A stretch of DNA of 64,000 nucleotides from Cotesia glomerata. Taxonomy: Eukaryota; Arthropoda; Insecta; Hymenoptera; Braconidae. Position numbers and translations under genes: made by a program. Positions 52,326-64,000 of this stretch are shown piece after piece (position 1 is the stretch's first letter; each line of letters begins with the position of its first letter). The DNA is taken from the NCBI RefSeq assembly GCF_020080835.1, contig NC_058161.1:18775603-18839602 (forward strand), read 5' to 3'. The notes beneath the pieces are model-generated. The model saw only the letters and a list, made by a program, of their open reading frames with translations. It ran no database searches and was not told the DNA's origin.

Positions 52326-53428
52326 AAATATATAAACAATAATGTTTCTAAGGTTGAAATAATATAAAAGTCTTTTTAATAAATAACTTGATGTAGACAT
52401 TTTGTACTTGTCCCACCAGTCACAATAAAAACAAATTTTTTTAATTGTTTCTACGTAGGTAATCAGTCTAATTCTTCATGATATCGAATGTTTGTAGGAT
52501 TAATTTTGTATTGAGCGGGAAGTATTCTTTAAAAGTTTAGTGGTCGAACTGAAATTCGACTTTAAGTATACCTTTGGTAAGAGTGAAGGATTTTTCAATG
52601 TCCCAACAGTCGCACTCAGTCAAATGATAATTACGAGAAACTTAAAAAGTAATCGAGGTTTTTGACAAAGGGATGTTGTTAATTAGTTATTCTTCTATAT
52701 TATAAGATTAATTTTACTATAGTATAACTTTCAGTCACATAATTATAGCTTATAATTAATAGAATTCCAGAGTCAAATGTCCCACTAGTCACTATGGAAT
52801 GCCCCTCCAACAAAAAATTAAAAAATTAATTAAAAATCACAATAATTAAAAAATAATTCTTGCAATAAATAATACTTTATTTTTTTATCGGCATAAATAT
52901 CAAAGTTACCGTTAAGATATCTCTTAATTAAGAGTTCTAATGCGTGTAGTGTAGGTCATGTGTCGGAAGTGATTAATTATTCGATTAGTATACCCCCCAG
53001 CTGTCTATGAACACATACAGTTTAATTTAATTCAATGAAAATAAATAAGTGAATGAATGAACTGACATTTACTATTATTTCGTTGTACCTGCTACAACTA
53101 TGATTAGAGTATGAATATAAATATACTAATATATGAATATAAATTAATAATGCAGAATCATGATATTATATTCTGTTTTTTTTTTTTTTTTTTTTTTTTT
53201 GCCGTGAATTTATAATCTATTTCTTAGCTACTCGGAGTTAACATTGTAGTATTATTATTAATACTAAATTACATATTTATAGAATCTAGAGACAAGAGAT
53301 AATAATTCCATGCTAATCGCTTGAATAATTAGTAATAAATTATAGAATTTAGATTACTGTTCTCTTAACATCAAGGTGATAGATATGAAATTTTTTTATT
53401 CTGCTGATCTAATTATTGACGGTAAAAA
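52326..53428. other. AT-rich DNA without visible genes
   Basis: A T run of about 25 lies at 53177-53201. Nothing else could be supported. Confidence 0.45.
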
Positions 53429-53772
53429 TCTGTATTATTAAGAGAATAAGAAAAATTTTGTGACTAGGATAGTCATATAATAAAATCGATTTTTTTCGTG
53501 ACATTTAGTGTAATTGCAATGGTCTTGATTCGAATTTGTGCCTTTTCAAGGTTTTATATCATTCTCACCGATAGTCAATTTATTATAATAAGTATTTAGG
53601 CTGCATTCGAAAATTCTCTATCTCTAGATACATACTGAAGAAATGACCTTGTATCTTGTGAACTATTGACATTTTTAAAGATATAAGCTCATCTTGATGT
53701 TACATTCATCAAGACCTTTCATTTGAGTACCCACATCAATTTTTCATATATTTATATATATTATATATATTA

Positions 53773-55140
53773 GGGTGTGTCAATTTTAGGCGACTTTTTT
53801 TTTTCAACGAAAAAACAGGCTGAAAACTTGCATGAAGGTGAGAACAGAAGCCTGTTCAAAGCGAAGCTCTTAATATTAATATTTAGAGGTGTCTGTCCCT
53901 AATTTTTCATTTCCCATTTAAATAACATAGAAAAAAAAATTCTTTTTTTTGTTTATTTTTCTAGCTTGGCATACGCACCTCATATATATAAGTCAATAGC
54001 ATATTATTGTAGATAATTTGACGCTCTACAAAAAAGGTCTCTTACACTTTTATCATAAAGACAGCCGTTCTAAAGTTATTCAGACGTAAACTTCTAAATG
54101 TATAAAATTTTGATTATTCAAGTATCAAACTGATACAAATTAATTTATTACTGTCTTAAAAGTTATTTTTATATGTAGAATTGGTTCTGATGCGCTAACA
54201 TTTTCATAAAGCTTAAAAAAAAAATTACTCATGTATCAAATTTTTTTCTTTTTTATTTCATTTACTGTAAGAAAATTATTATTATGATTATTATTAATGA
54301 TATACATTATTATTAATGATTATTCGTTAATTTATTCAAGAATTATTGCACTTCGAAAGTTCAAAAAATAGTGTTCTATGAAACTTTTATCAGACTTTTG
54401 ACTTGAAGAGCTCAAAAACCTCATAAGTGCAATTTTAAGCGCTTAGATATGGAATTAGCGGAAGTTGCAGGGATGGTCTTTAGGGTCAACCGTTTTCCAG
54501 ATTTTTTTGTGATAAATGAGCGTTATGAGACGTGCACTTTTCTGATTTTCCAAACTTATCTTTTCTCTCCGTGTAGAGTAATAAATTGTTAATTCCGTGA
54601 AACTTTTCAAAAATTTAATTCATTCAACTCGGATCATGATTTTCTTACAGTAAATGAAATAAAGAAGAAAAAAATTTGATACATGAGTAATTTTTTTTTA
54701 GCTTTATGAAAATATTAGCGCATCAGAACCAATTATCCATATAAAAATAATTTTTAAGACAGTAATAAATTAATTTGTATCAGTTTAATACTTGAATAAT
54801 CAAAATTTTATACATTTAGAAGTTTACGTCTGAATAACTTTAGAACGGCTGTCTTTATGATAAAAGTGTAGGAGACCTTTTTTGTAGAGCGTTGAATTTT
54901 CTACAATAATATGCTATTGACTTATATATATGAGGTGCGTATGCCGAGCTAGAAAAATAAACAAAAAAAAGAATTTTTTTTCCTATGTTATTTAAATGGG
55001 AAATGAAAAATTAGGGACAGACACCTCTAAATATTAATATTAAGAGCTCCGCTTTGAACAGGCTTCTGTTCTGACCTTCATGCAAGTTTTCAGCCTGTTT
55101 TTTCATTGAAAAAAAAAAGTCGCCTAAAATTGACACACCC
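53773..55140 (+). mobile_element. Foldback element with TIRs of about 510 bp
   Basis: Ends GGGTGTGTCAATTTTAGGCG / complement with TA duplicated (53771-53772, 55141-55142). The arms are nearly identical over about 510 bp. The spacer holds a CTTCCCGC 3' fragment. Confidence 0.9.
54354..54513 (+). repeat. CTTCCCGC repeat, 3' fragment
   Basis: From TTCAAAAAATAGTGTTCTAT through one GAGCTC half-hairpin to GCGGAAGTTGCAGGGATGG. Confidence 0.75.
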
Positions 55141-55388
55141 TAATATATATGTTTATATGAAAAATATATTAAAATACATGTGGGTACTCAATTGAAAGCT
55201 CTTGATGAGTGTAACATCGGGATGAGCTTATATCTTTAAAAACGTCAATATTTAAGAAATGACCTTATATCTTGTGAACTATTAACATTTTTAAAGATAT
55301 AGGCTCATCCCGACATTACACTTGTTGAGACCTTTCATTTGAGTACCTACATCAATTTTTCACATATTTTATATATTTATATATATTA

Positions 55389-56943
55389 AAGGAAGGGGGG
55401 GGGGGGCAAAATGGGCCCCTTAAGAAAAAAATGTTGATATCCTTAGTGTTTTTCTCTGGTTTTACTTTTTTTTAGTCCCTTGCCAAGTATTTGCTCTGTT
55501 CACTAAAAATGAAACATTGAAAATGTCGGGCAAAATGGGCCACCTTCAGAAAATTTTTATAATATGAGTTTTTCAGCTCGTTTTACTTTTTTTGCCTTTT
55601 ACTGAGTTTATGGTATTAATTTTTTTGTGTATATTGAAATTATAAAATTGAGAAAGGTGGGGTAAAACGGGCCCCCCAAAAAACTCAATATGTTTCTTAC
55701 TTATTTTATATTTTGAATTTTTTTTATTATGTATTCAGTATAAAAAATTAGGATAACAATAGACCCTAAAAGCCATCCCTGCAACTTCCCGCTAACTCCA
55801 TACCTAAGCGCTCCACATTTCACGCCAAAAGCAATAATAAATCAGGTAAAAAATGTCGGAGTAATTTAAAAAAAAAACGCGTTTTTTGAATTATTTCGAC
55901 AACGGTATCTCTCAAATTAATCAATCAATTTCAGTCGCGTTAACGGTGATCAACGCGGGTTTCTAAGCTTAAAAACCGATCAGTTTTTCGAATCGATTGG
56001 TAAAGCCAATAAAAATGTATCACAAAAAAAAAAGTTTTTTAGAATTTTTTTGACGATATCTCACAAATGAATATTCCGATTTAAAAAAAAGTTAAAGGCA
56101 TTATATGCAGTCTTTCTAGAACAAAAAGATTATTTATCACTAACCAAATAATCGGACGTGAAATTTCAAATATGTGTTAAAAAATTAATTTTTTAATTTT
56201 TTTAAATTAAATATCTCTTGAACCATTTAATCGATTTTGACGTTATTGACGGCGATTGAAGTGATTTTTTAAGCTCTAAAAATCATCTCGTAGAATCAAA
56301 AACGATCCAGGAATAAATGTCGGAGTTATGTAAGAAAAAAAGATAAAAAAACACTTTTTCCCTGATATTTTGTTCACGATACGTCACAAATGAATCGACC
56401 TATTTTGATCGCGTTGACGGCAATCGACGCAGTTTTTTAAGCTTAAGAGTTTATTAGTTTTTGAAAACGATTGATTCAGCAGATTGAAATTTATTAAAAA
56501 AAAAAAAAACATTTTCTGAAAATTTTATTTTCGAGATTACTCAAAATCTATTGGCCCGAATTACCTTAAATATTATAAAATATTTAGGGGCAAAGAAACT
56601 CTTTCGATTGCTGTCAATCCCGTTTGAATCAGTCGAGCCGTTTGAAAGTTATGAGAGGTTTACGTTCATACACACACAGACACACACAAACACACCATCG
56701 CAAAAATAGTCAGGGAAGCTTCTGTAAAATAAATAGTTTTTTAACAAAAAATATAGTAAATAATGCTGTTATTTAACTCGCGACCTAGTTCGTACTTAAC
56801 CTATATAATTTTTTCTATAATTCAAAAATTCTAGAACACGTTTAACTGAAAAATATTCTTTGGTTATTAAAGTCTAATCAGCCCATTATACCTCCAAAAC
56901 ACTTCGAGAGTTGAAAATGTTGGGGGCCCATTTTGCCCCCTTT

Positions 56944-56946
<3 letters not shown>
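55389..56946 (+). mobile_element. TIR element with GGGGCAAAATGGGCCCC ends
   Basis: Left end AAGGAAG(G)n then GCAAAATGGGCCCC, right end complementary, TA on each side. The GG-CAAAATGGGCC motif is repeated inside near 55530 and 55660. Contains a minus-strand CTTCCCGC copy. Confidence 0.85.
55742..56720 (-). repeat. CTTCCCGC repeat, diverged minus copy
   Basis: Starts with the 3' end complement (CATCCCTGCAACTTCCCGCTAA at 55774) and ends in a short CA tract near 56670-56695. The GAGCTC hairpins are lost. Confidence 0.7.
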
Positions 56947-56977
<31 letters not shown>

Positions 56978-56980
<3 letters not shown>

Positions 56981-58476
56981 GAAAGTGGGTTTTGTAGACC
57001 GTCAATCACGCAAAAACTACTGAACATATTGACATGGGACTAGGACCATTCGACGCGGAATGAATTGTAGATGGTTATAGGCTACTTATTTTTCGAATTC
57101 CATCAATCCTTCACCATTTTATTTCTATTTAACTTAGATAAACATTTTTCCCGCCCATAAAACAAAAGACGAGCATTTTTCTTTAATTCATTTGTTTTTT
57201 TATCGGAAGGGTATTACGTTTTTTTTTTTTTTTTTTTTTTGAGAATTTAGTTCCATCTACCATCGCGTGGGCGGATGCGTGGGCAGAAGTATGGGCGGAT
57301 GCGTGGGTGGAAAATTTCACTAATTATTTCATTTAGGCATGAAGGGTATTACGTTTTTTTTTTTTTTTTTTTTGAGAATTTAGTTCCATCTACCAACGCG
57401 TGGATGGATGCGTGGGCAGATGCGTGGGCGGATGCGTGAGTGTAATATATATAAGCGAAATAGGGTTTCTTTGACTAAAGTTGACGTCAAAACTACTGAA
57501 GCTATCGGGATGGGACTGCTACCATTCGACGCGAAATTTTCCGTAGATGGTTATGGGTTACTTATTTTTTGGATTTCATCAACCATTTGTCATTTTTTTT
57601 ACGATTTACTTTTACATACATTTTTTCCCGCTAAGAAAAACAAAAGATTCTCATTTTTTATTCATTTGTTTTTAATACGATTTTCTTTTGTTTTTATTAC
57701 ATAACCTTGATATTTCATTGATTTAACGTCATTTAAAAAAAGTTTAAGAAAAAGAAGCTTATTATTTTTGGTGAACTAAGTGTCGAAAATTTATGTTTAT
57801 ATGCTGATCGTATGTTTGGTTATGATAATTATCTGAAAATTAATTGGTTTCATGAAATAAAATAGTTAGATATCTATGAAATCTACTGAAAATGTTGTTG
57901 TTTATAAACTAGAACTTTTTGAAACATGAAACTTCAACCATATCTATTGAGATTTAATAACATTTACTAAAAATTTCCTTACAGCAAACGTCTCTTTAGC
58001 AGCGGGAAAAAAGTAATTGCTAGGTTTCCAAAACTTAACATTACATGTAGTAATTCGGTCAACGGATTAAGAATTTTATATACATATTATTTTTGCTGAT
58101 TACATAACTTATAAATTGTTCTTATTGCCGGATCGCGGGAATGTATCTGATTAAAATGAATGCATTTTCCAAACACTGGGTATGTGAAAAATAGATTTGG
58201 CTACTTATTTAAATAGAATTAGTAAAAAACATGCTAAATTTATTTTCTATAAAATATTGATGTCACTGAGAAAATTTTAAATAACAAAAAAATTCTTTGC
58301 AATTGAAGCTAGACAGATTTCAACTTTACTTATGAGACTTGCAGTGACTTTAACTAAAATTTCAATACTCATTTGGAATCTGTACAAATCAAAACAATAC
58401 TCTAATTAAATTTCAAGTCTAGATCTAAAAATGCAATTTTATAAAGCGCCCAGCGAAGCGGGCGGGTAACAGCTAG
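56978..58476 (+). mobile_element. Second Helitron-type element, CTAG 3' end
   Basis: The 3' end has the stem GCCC-AGCGAAGC-GGGC followed by GGGTAACAGCTAG|T, the classic Helitron terminus. A block with ACTACTGAA...ACCATTCGACGCG...GTAGATGGTTAT occurs twice (about 57010 and 57490), as does a GCGTGGGCGGAT minisatellite (about 57265 and 57400). Its 5' edge, in the TA tract, is approximate. Confidence 0.72.
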
Positions 58477-58726
58477 TATATATATATATATATGGATATG
58501 TGAAAAATATATGAAAAATTGATGTGAGTACTCAAATGAAAGGTTTTGATGAGTGTAACATCGAGATGAGCTTATATCTTTAAAAATGTCAATAATTAAG
58601 AAATGACCTTATATTTTGTGAACTATCGTCATTTTTAAAGATATAAGCTCACCCCGACATTACACTCGTTGAGACCTTTCATTTGAGTACCTACATCAAT
58701 TTTTCACATATTTTATATATTATGTA

Positions 58727-59657
58727 TGGGTGATTCTCTGTAAAGACGTCTTAAATCTGTACAGAATCGTCCGACCAAATTATTTTTGATTTTATTAGAA
58801 AAATAATTAACAAGGGCTACAAAACTATCAGCTTAATCATAATAAATAAACAGCCGAATTAATTTTTGCTTTTTCGATATTTGTGTATCTTTTGCCATAT
58901 AACATCACAGGGGACTGCTTGCCAGAGGACTGTTTTTTTTTTATCAAATTGAGAAAAATCAAGCAAACTATTTCAATGCATTCAACTTTTCAAGTTCTCA
59001 ATGAATGTTTACATTAATTAGAATAATATTAAGACTTATGGATCTAATTTTATAAATAAATTATAAATAAAAATAGTTGCCAGGGGACTGAGTTTTGAAG
59101 TGTCCCAGACACATATTTCCAGCACAAACGGTGTTTTGACACTAAATAAAATTCCGATAAAGCGCTAACAGCCCTATAGTTATTAACTCAAGGCTAGTTA
59201 GGTCCTTATAAACCTTACAAAAGGCAAAATAACACGCTGGATTTTTTTTTTGGCTTTGAACTTCTGACGGGGGACTGTTCTTAAAATGCCTGGGACAAAC
59301 TTTGGTTTAATGAATTTAATGAAACAAATTAATTTCGGGACTTTTTATTGAAGAAGATTGTTAGTTAACTAATTAAGTTTATAAACATTATGGACCAAAT
59401 TATATATTATTGACTAATAACTTAAAATTTAATCTAAAGTTTCAATTTTGGGAATGGGACAGCCCAGGGGACTGATATTTCGGTGGTTTACGAATTTATA
59501 CCGAAAAAACCAAAATTTATTTCATTTTAGTTTTCAATACTCCAAATAAAAATGTTTTTTTACTTTCGTAATAGATTTTTTTTAGTAACAAAATATCAAT
59601 TTTTCTAATAAAAAAATGCCTGGGACAGCAAAAAACATCCTTACAGAGAATCACCCA
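58727..59657 (+). mobile_element. TIR element (TGGGTGATTCTCTGTAA)
   Basis: Perfect 17-bp inverted ends TGGGTGATTCTCTGTAA flanked by TA. Inside, GGGGACTG and CCTGGGACA words recur at least six times. No frame. Confidence 0.88.
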
Positions 59658-59667
59658 TATATGTATA

Positions 59668-60117
59668 CAGGGTGTCCCAAAGGTCACGGACGCCATTGTA
59701 GCATCTGATGAAAAAAATAATTCTGAGACGAAAAGTCCTCAGCCATTTTTCAATTAACCGCATAGATAATTAATTATTAACTAAAAATAACGTCTCTTTA
59801 TTTGTTAGAGAGGGAGAGAGCGCCAGTGTCCAGTAAAGTATGTGCCAAACAAAGACACAACTAACTGTATGACTAACTAATTTCTATAGCTAACGTAGTC
59901 ACACATATTTACTTACACATTCACACGTGCAAGCGTCTTCGTTGGAACGCACTTGACTTGACACTAGCGCTCTCTCTCTAACGCATAAAAGGACGTTATT
60001 TTAATTAATAATTAATTATCTATGCGTCTGATTAAAAAATGGCTAAGGACTTTTCGTCTCAGAATTATTTTGTTTATCAGATGCTACAATGGCGTCCGTT
60101 ACTTCTGGGACACTCTG
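59668..60117 (+). mobile_element. MITE with CAGGGTGTCCCA ends
   Basis: 450 bp, arms of about 140 bp, TA duplicated (59666-59667, 60118-60119). CAGGGTGTCCCA-type ends are typical of Tc1/mariner-related MITEs. Confidence 0.88.
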
Positions 60118-60402
60118 TATATGAAAAATATATCAAAAATGCATATGGGTACTCAAATGAAAACTCTTGATGAGTGTAACATCGGGATGAGCTTATATCT
60201 TAAAAAACGACAATAGTTAAAAAAGTACAGTGCAATTTAACAAAAGTCATTATTTAATAAAGCAAAATTTTATTTATTTATAGTTCACAAGTCACGGCAG
60301 TCACATAGTGACTACAAGGTTTGCTATAGTAAAATTCTAAAAGATAAAATTTATAAAAAAGTTTACTATTTATTAGAACAGTAAATAAAGTTAAAAAATA
60401 AA

Positions 60403-61161
60403 ATGCGCTCATCACTAGAAACTTTAATCCGGAACATAATCATCCGAAAAATCGAGTTTGCGCTCCAAGGAAACATTGAAGCATTGCCACCCTCAATCGA
60501 GAACGAGATAAACACTCCCGAGTTCCCGGAAAAGTTGAAAAACTGGAGTAAAGAAGAAATTGATAACAGAGAAATCCAGTCGTTGTGCGACAACGCAGTT
60601 ACAATCCTCCAATATTGCTCGCGTCATAAAAATGATGTAACAAGCGAATACGTGACGGAATTCGTGAAGAAATTGCACGAAAAATTGATAACCGATTTTG
60701 ATTTTAACAACCAACCGGAACAGTTCCATTGGACCGAAGTATCCAAAGGTATCACGCGATTCTTGGCAACTTACATTTCGCTCGCCAATCTCGAAGATAA
60801 CGCGGAAATAAAACGTTCGATTTGTCACGAAGTTATTAGCAAAATGACTCCACCATTGAGTCCCAAGCTTCCTTGGACGTACAAAAGCTCTGATACTATT
60901 ATCAGTCTATCTTTGCCCCGTGTCTTCACCTATTTCCTTTACGACGAAGACAAGTTGAAAGAAGAAGTTAAAGATGGTATTTTCGTGATTGTTGGAGAAC
61001 AGTATAACAATTTGCACAATAATGAAGAATTGAGAGATAATTTTGGATATTATAAGTTTTACGATAGTTTGTATACTTATTACCTGGCTGCTATTAAAGA
61101 CACTCGTTTGTTAGATTATAGAAAAATTTACGATAATGATGATAACAATGGCGAAGTTTGA
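60403..61161 (+). CDS. Intronless gene of unknown function, 252 residues
   Basis: A clean frame from ATGCGCTCATCACTA with balanced, gene-like composition (rich in Lys, Glu and Tyr) and higher GC than its flanks. No signal peptide or membrane segment; predicted mostly helical. Notable phrases: FPEKLKNWSKEEID, TRFLATYISLAN, PWTYKSSD, SLPRVFTYFLYDED, FGYYKFYDSLYTYYLAA, and an acidic DNDDNNGE tail. I cannot name a family with confidence. The spacing of helices, and a W...P-R motif, recall the N-terminal helical part of PL8-type lyases (the family that includes ODV-E66-like proteins of nudivirus origin in wasps); this is a weak guess. It begins 76 bp after the end of Helitron-like element H4. Confidence 0.7.
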   Translation: MRSSLETLIRNIIIRKIEFALQGNIEALPPSIENEINTPEFPEKLKNWSKEEIDNREIQSLCDNAVTILQYCSRHKNDVTSEYVTEFVKKLHEKLITDFDFNNQPEQFHWTEVSKGITRFLATYISLANLEDNAEIKRSICHEVISKMTPPLSPKLPWTYKSSDTIISLSLPRVFTYFLYDEDKLKEEVKDGIFVIVGEQYNNLHNNEELRDNFGYYKFYDSLYTYYLAAIKDTRLLDYRKIYDNDDNNGEV

Positions 61162-61457
61162 TAAATATTGAAAGACATTACAAAAGATTATTGAAGAAAT
61201 TTAATTTTCATTTTTGCACGACTCATGATGCGAAGCATCGGATTACTATTTTTATTACTATCGGCAACTATTTTTATTATACCCTTGTTAGTTCACAAAA
61301 TCAAGATATTTTGCTTACTATTGTCAAGATTATTTAATGGAGATTAATTCCATAATTTTCAAAAATTTATTTAGTGCAATAGAAACGGCAAAAAACATCC
61401 AAATAGTTTAAAAAATTTTTCCGTCCAAGTATGAAACTTGTAAACACTGTAACTTGT

Positions 61458-62216
61458 ACGGAAAAAAGTAAACTATAATAAATAACAGTTGATTTATAAT
61501 AAGTAATGATCAACTGCTAAAAATTACCATTTCAAACAGTAAAATCGTGATTTTACTATTCACTTTATGATATTTACCATTTAAACGTTACAATTTACTC
61601 TTTACACGGAAGAAAATACTATTTCAAACAGTAATATTTGCTATGTAAATGTCTAAAATATTAAAGTATAATAATTAAGAATTCAGACTTTGATATTTAT
61701 CATTTCGTACCTGAAAAATGATCTTATGATATGTAAAAAGTATAAAATAAAGTTAGTAAATTTCTAATACAAACAACGTCAATATTTACAAAGTAAAATG
61801 GTAAATTTTAAACGCAACGCTAAAAATCAAACTGTAATTATTGACTTGCTTGAACTATTAAAATGTATATTTTAAAATTATAATTTTTACTGTTTCGAAT
61901 GTGAAATTCTCCCAGAGTGAAACCCCCTTCTCTTTCATCTGAGCTCCACTTCTCCTCATAATATGGACTATATATTGAAATGGCAATTTTTACTATTTGA
62001 AACTATAATATTTAAAGATGAAAGAGTCGTTATTTACTATAGCGACAGCTACTAATCACTTATTTTGGATATTAAATGATGAATTGTGGCTTTTATACTT
62101 TCTACATTAAGTTCTGTAATATTTATATTTTTGCCACCCCGATGTCCGCTTTACTGTTTGAAACTATAAAAATTAACCGGAATCCGAGTGAATATTACAG
62201 TTAACTTTTTTCCGTG
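61458..62216 (+). mobile_element. ACACGG-family TIR element, uninterrupted copy
   Basis: Ends TACGGAAAAAAGTAAACT and complementary AGTTAACTTTTTTCCGTGT. Repeated CATTTCAAACAGTAAA words. It supplies the empty site for 43569-44794. Confidence 0.85.
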
Positions 62217-62246
62217 TGCCAAAAAATCCATTAATTGAATCAAATT

Positions 62247-62471
62247 TTTAATTTCCCGCTAAGAAAATCTCAGATTTTCAAAAATCGGGAAGTTATTGGT
62301 TTTACCCCGTTTTACAAAAATCGAGTTTTCATCAGATCTCGACGTTTGAAGGTCACAGGAAGCTTCACTGACTATCCCCGCGAGGGTGTCACTATGTCTG
62401 TATGTATGTATGTGTGTATGTATGTATGTACGTATGTGTGTGTGTGTGTGGGTGTGTGTGTGTGTGTGTGT

Positions 62472-62520
<49 letters not shown>

Positions 62521-63232
62521 TGTGTGTGTGTGTGTAAGTATGTAAACCTCTCATAACTTTCAAATCGCTTGACCAATTCGATCGCGGTTGGCGCCATTTG
62601 AAAGAGCTTGTCCAAACTTAGATTTTGGATATAATTTGGACCAATTCGGGCCGATAGATTTCGAGAAATCTAAAAAAGTCTGTAAAAAAAATTTTTTTCA
62701 AAAGTGGTTTTTTTGGAATAACTTTCGAACGGCTTTATCGATCAACTCCAAAAACTAATCAGCTCTTAACCTTGAAAAACCACGTCGGTCGCCGCTAATC
62801 CGGTCAAAATCGGTTGATTCATTCGAGAGATATCGTGCAGGAAAGAAAACCCAAAAAAGTGTTTTTTTTGAATTACTCCGAAATTTCTAGTTTGATCAAT
62901 TTAAACTTAAAGATTTTTCAAAAGGTTTAAAAAACTGCGTTGAATGCCGCCAATCGCGTAAAAATTGGTTCATTCATTCAAAAGTTATTGCGGTTTGAAA
63001 ACTCAAAAAATAGTGTTTTATCAAACTTTTATTAGACTTCTGAGCTCGAAGAGCTCAAAAGCATATAAATGTTATTCTGTTTGAGCTCGGAGAGCTCAAA
63101 ACAACACATAAACTGTATTTTTGAGCTCGAAGAGCGCCCAAAAACGGCATAAGTGCAATTTTAAGCATCCAGGTGTGGAATTAGCGGGAAATTGCAGGGA
63201 TGGCCTTCAGGGTCAACCGTTTTCCTAATTTT
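62247..63232 (+). repeat. CTTCCCGC repeat, near-complete copy
   Basis: 5' hairpin, long GT/GTAT tract (about 62396-62536), all central blocks, three GAGCTC hairpins (about 63040-63137, the last with a small change) and the 3' TTAGCGGGAAATTGCAGGGA. Confidence 0.88.
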
Positions 63233-64000
63233 TTTTATTTAATTCTTTGAAGGAATTGCAAGCCTCCTTAACTCAAAGTTTTTACAATAATTACAATAAT
63301 TATCAATCTTTTACTGAAGTAATAAAATTAGATTTAATAATATTCATCTTAGCACAACTCACAGTGAAAAAATTAAACATGATTAAGTTTATTAAATTTA
63401 TATAAAGTTACCTAACTTTATGAAGATTAAAAAGTAATCAGACGGAACCTAAGAGCGGATTTCAAAATATAAAATTATTTATTTAAAATCACAAGAATTT
63501 TAAATCCGCAGGCCAGTAAAAAAAATATAAGCTATTCTATATTATTCTATATAATTAATTTAATTTTTTATTATGAACTATCACATCCATTAATCATAAG
63601 CAATACATTAAAGTGTTATTTATTTATAAAGTATGCGGAAAGTTATTATACTGCGAGAAACCTTTTGAATGTATAGATGCGGGTTTTTATTTTTTCTGCA
63701 ACCGGTATGCAACTTGTATCTCGCCGCTTTAAGAGAGGTGAATAAACTATCAACACCTGAGGCCAGAAAAATTTTCCTTGGATTTTAAAGGACGATTTAT
63801 TTCAAGTTTTTTATGAATAATAAAATTTCGATGGAACGCAGGTCTGAAAAATTAACCAGGTTTATTTTAGTAAACAAAAAAATTTTTTTTTTGAGGTAAA
63901 TAAAACTTGTGGAACCTGTTCAATTGTTGCTGGGAATATGTTTGATTTTTTAGAAATAAAAACAAATTTTTTTATTTTTAAATAAAAAAAAAAATTTTTT
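63233..64000. other. AT-rich DNA without visible genes
   Basis: No long frame, RNA gene or element end could be supported. Confidence 0.5.

Larger units (their letters stand above)
53429..60327 (+). mobile_element. Helitron-like element H4 carrying nested insertions
   Basis: Family 5' block TATTATTAAGAGAATAAG, left half-module from about 53640, and 3' tail with hairpin GGCAGTCAC-ATA-GTGACTAC then GGTTTGCTAT. Three module halves pair across insertions (53665/55240, 55290/58590, 58630/60205). Without insertions it would be about 1.5-2 kb. Confidence 0.72.

Noticed and set aside
57408..57704. 98-residue frame starting MRGQMRGRMRE
   Set aside because: The start is the GCGTGGGCGGAT minisatellite of a Helitron; the rest is low-complexity Phe-rich sequence.

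Overview
The window is about 64 kb of AT-rich, intron-bearing animal DNA crowded with nested transposable elements. Protein similarity (an Ebony-type NRPS-like enzyme, a Star-like membrane protein with an FkbM-type domain, a trypsin-like protease) points to an insect. The interspersed repeats and base composition suggest a hymenopteran, most probably a parasitoid wasp close to Braconidae; that last step is inference.

Layout. 1-12.7 kb: a trypsin-like protease gene in which exons 1-2 are tandemly duplicated. Copy 1 (with a Tc1-type transposon just upstream) has no final exon; copy 2 has a stop codon in its first visible exon but keeps the GDSGGP exon. Between them lie an intronless two-bromodomain BET-like gene on the minus strand and a tRNA-Asp. 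13.7-19.7 kb: a five-exon Star-like gene (plus strand) with one GC-AG intron. 21.5 kb: a possible 69-residue membrane ORF. 22.1-23.4 kb: a 640-bp tandem duplication. 24.4-42.2 kb: a complete nine-exon ebony gene (minus strand, 855 residues, adenylation, carrier and amine-selecting domains). Its intron 7 holds a 5-kb R1-clade non-LTR retrotransposon sitting in a CA microsatellite. 42.6-46.7 kb: unusual GC-rich hairpins upstream of ebony, with a foldback transposon. 47-53 kb: a 5'-truncated LINE, tRNA-like sequence and a nested TIR element. 53.4-60.3 kb: a Helitron-like element carrying at least five further insertions. 60.4-61.2 kb: an intronless 252-residue gene of unknown function. 61.4-64 kb: repeats and AT-rich DNA.

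Repeat architecture. Four plus-strand copies of one Helitron-like family (near 14.7, 19.9, 38.2 and 53.4 kb) share a 5' start, a 3' stem-loop with compensatory base changes and a CTAG-like end. They differ in the number of internal palindromic modules, each centred on a TA tract, and almost every other insertion within them sits in such a TA core. A second family (AACTTCCCGCTAA inverted repeats, a GT microsatellite and three GAGCTC hairpins) occurs about nine times.

Function. Ebony (beta-alanyl amine synthase, cuticle pigmentation and neurotransmitter inactivation) and the Star-like protein are ordinary host genes. The protease locus looks half-broken. The window shows no operon-like or defence-like gene system; its interest is in transposon nesting, the cross-dependent protease exons and the hairpin cluster.
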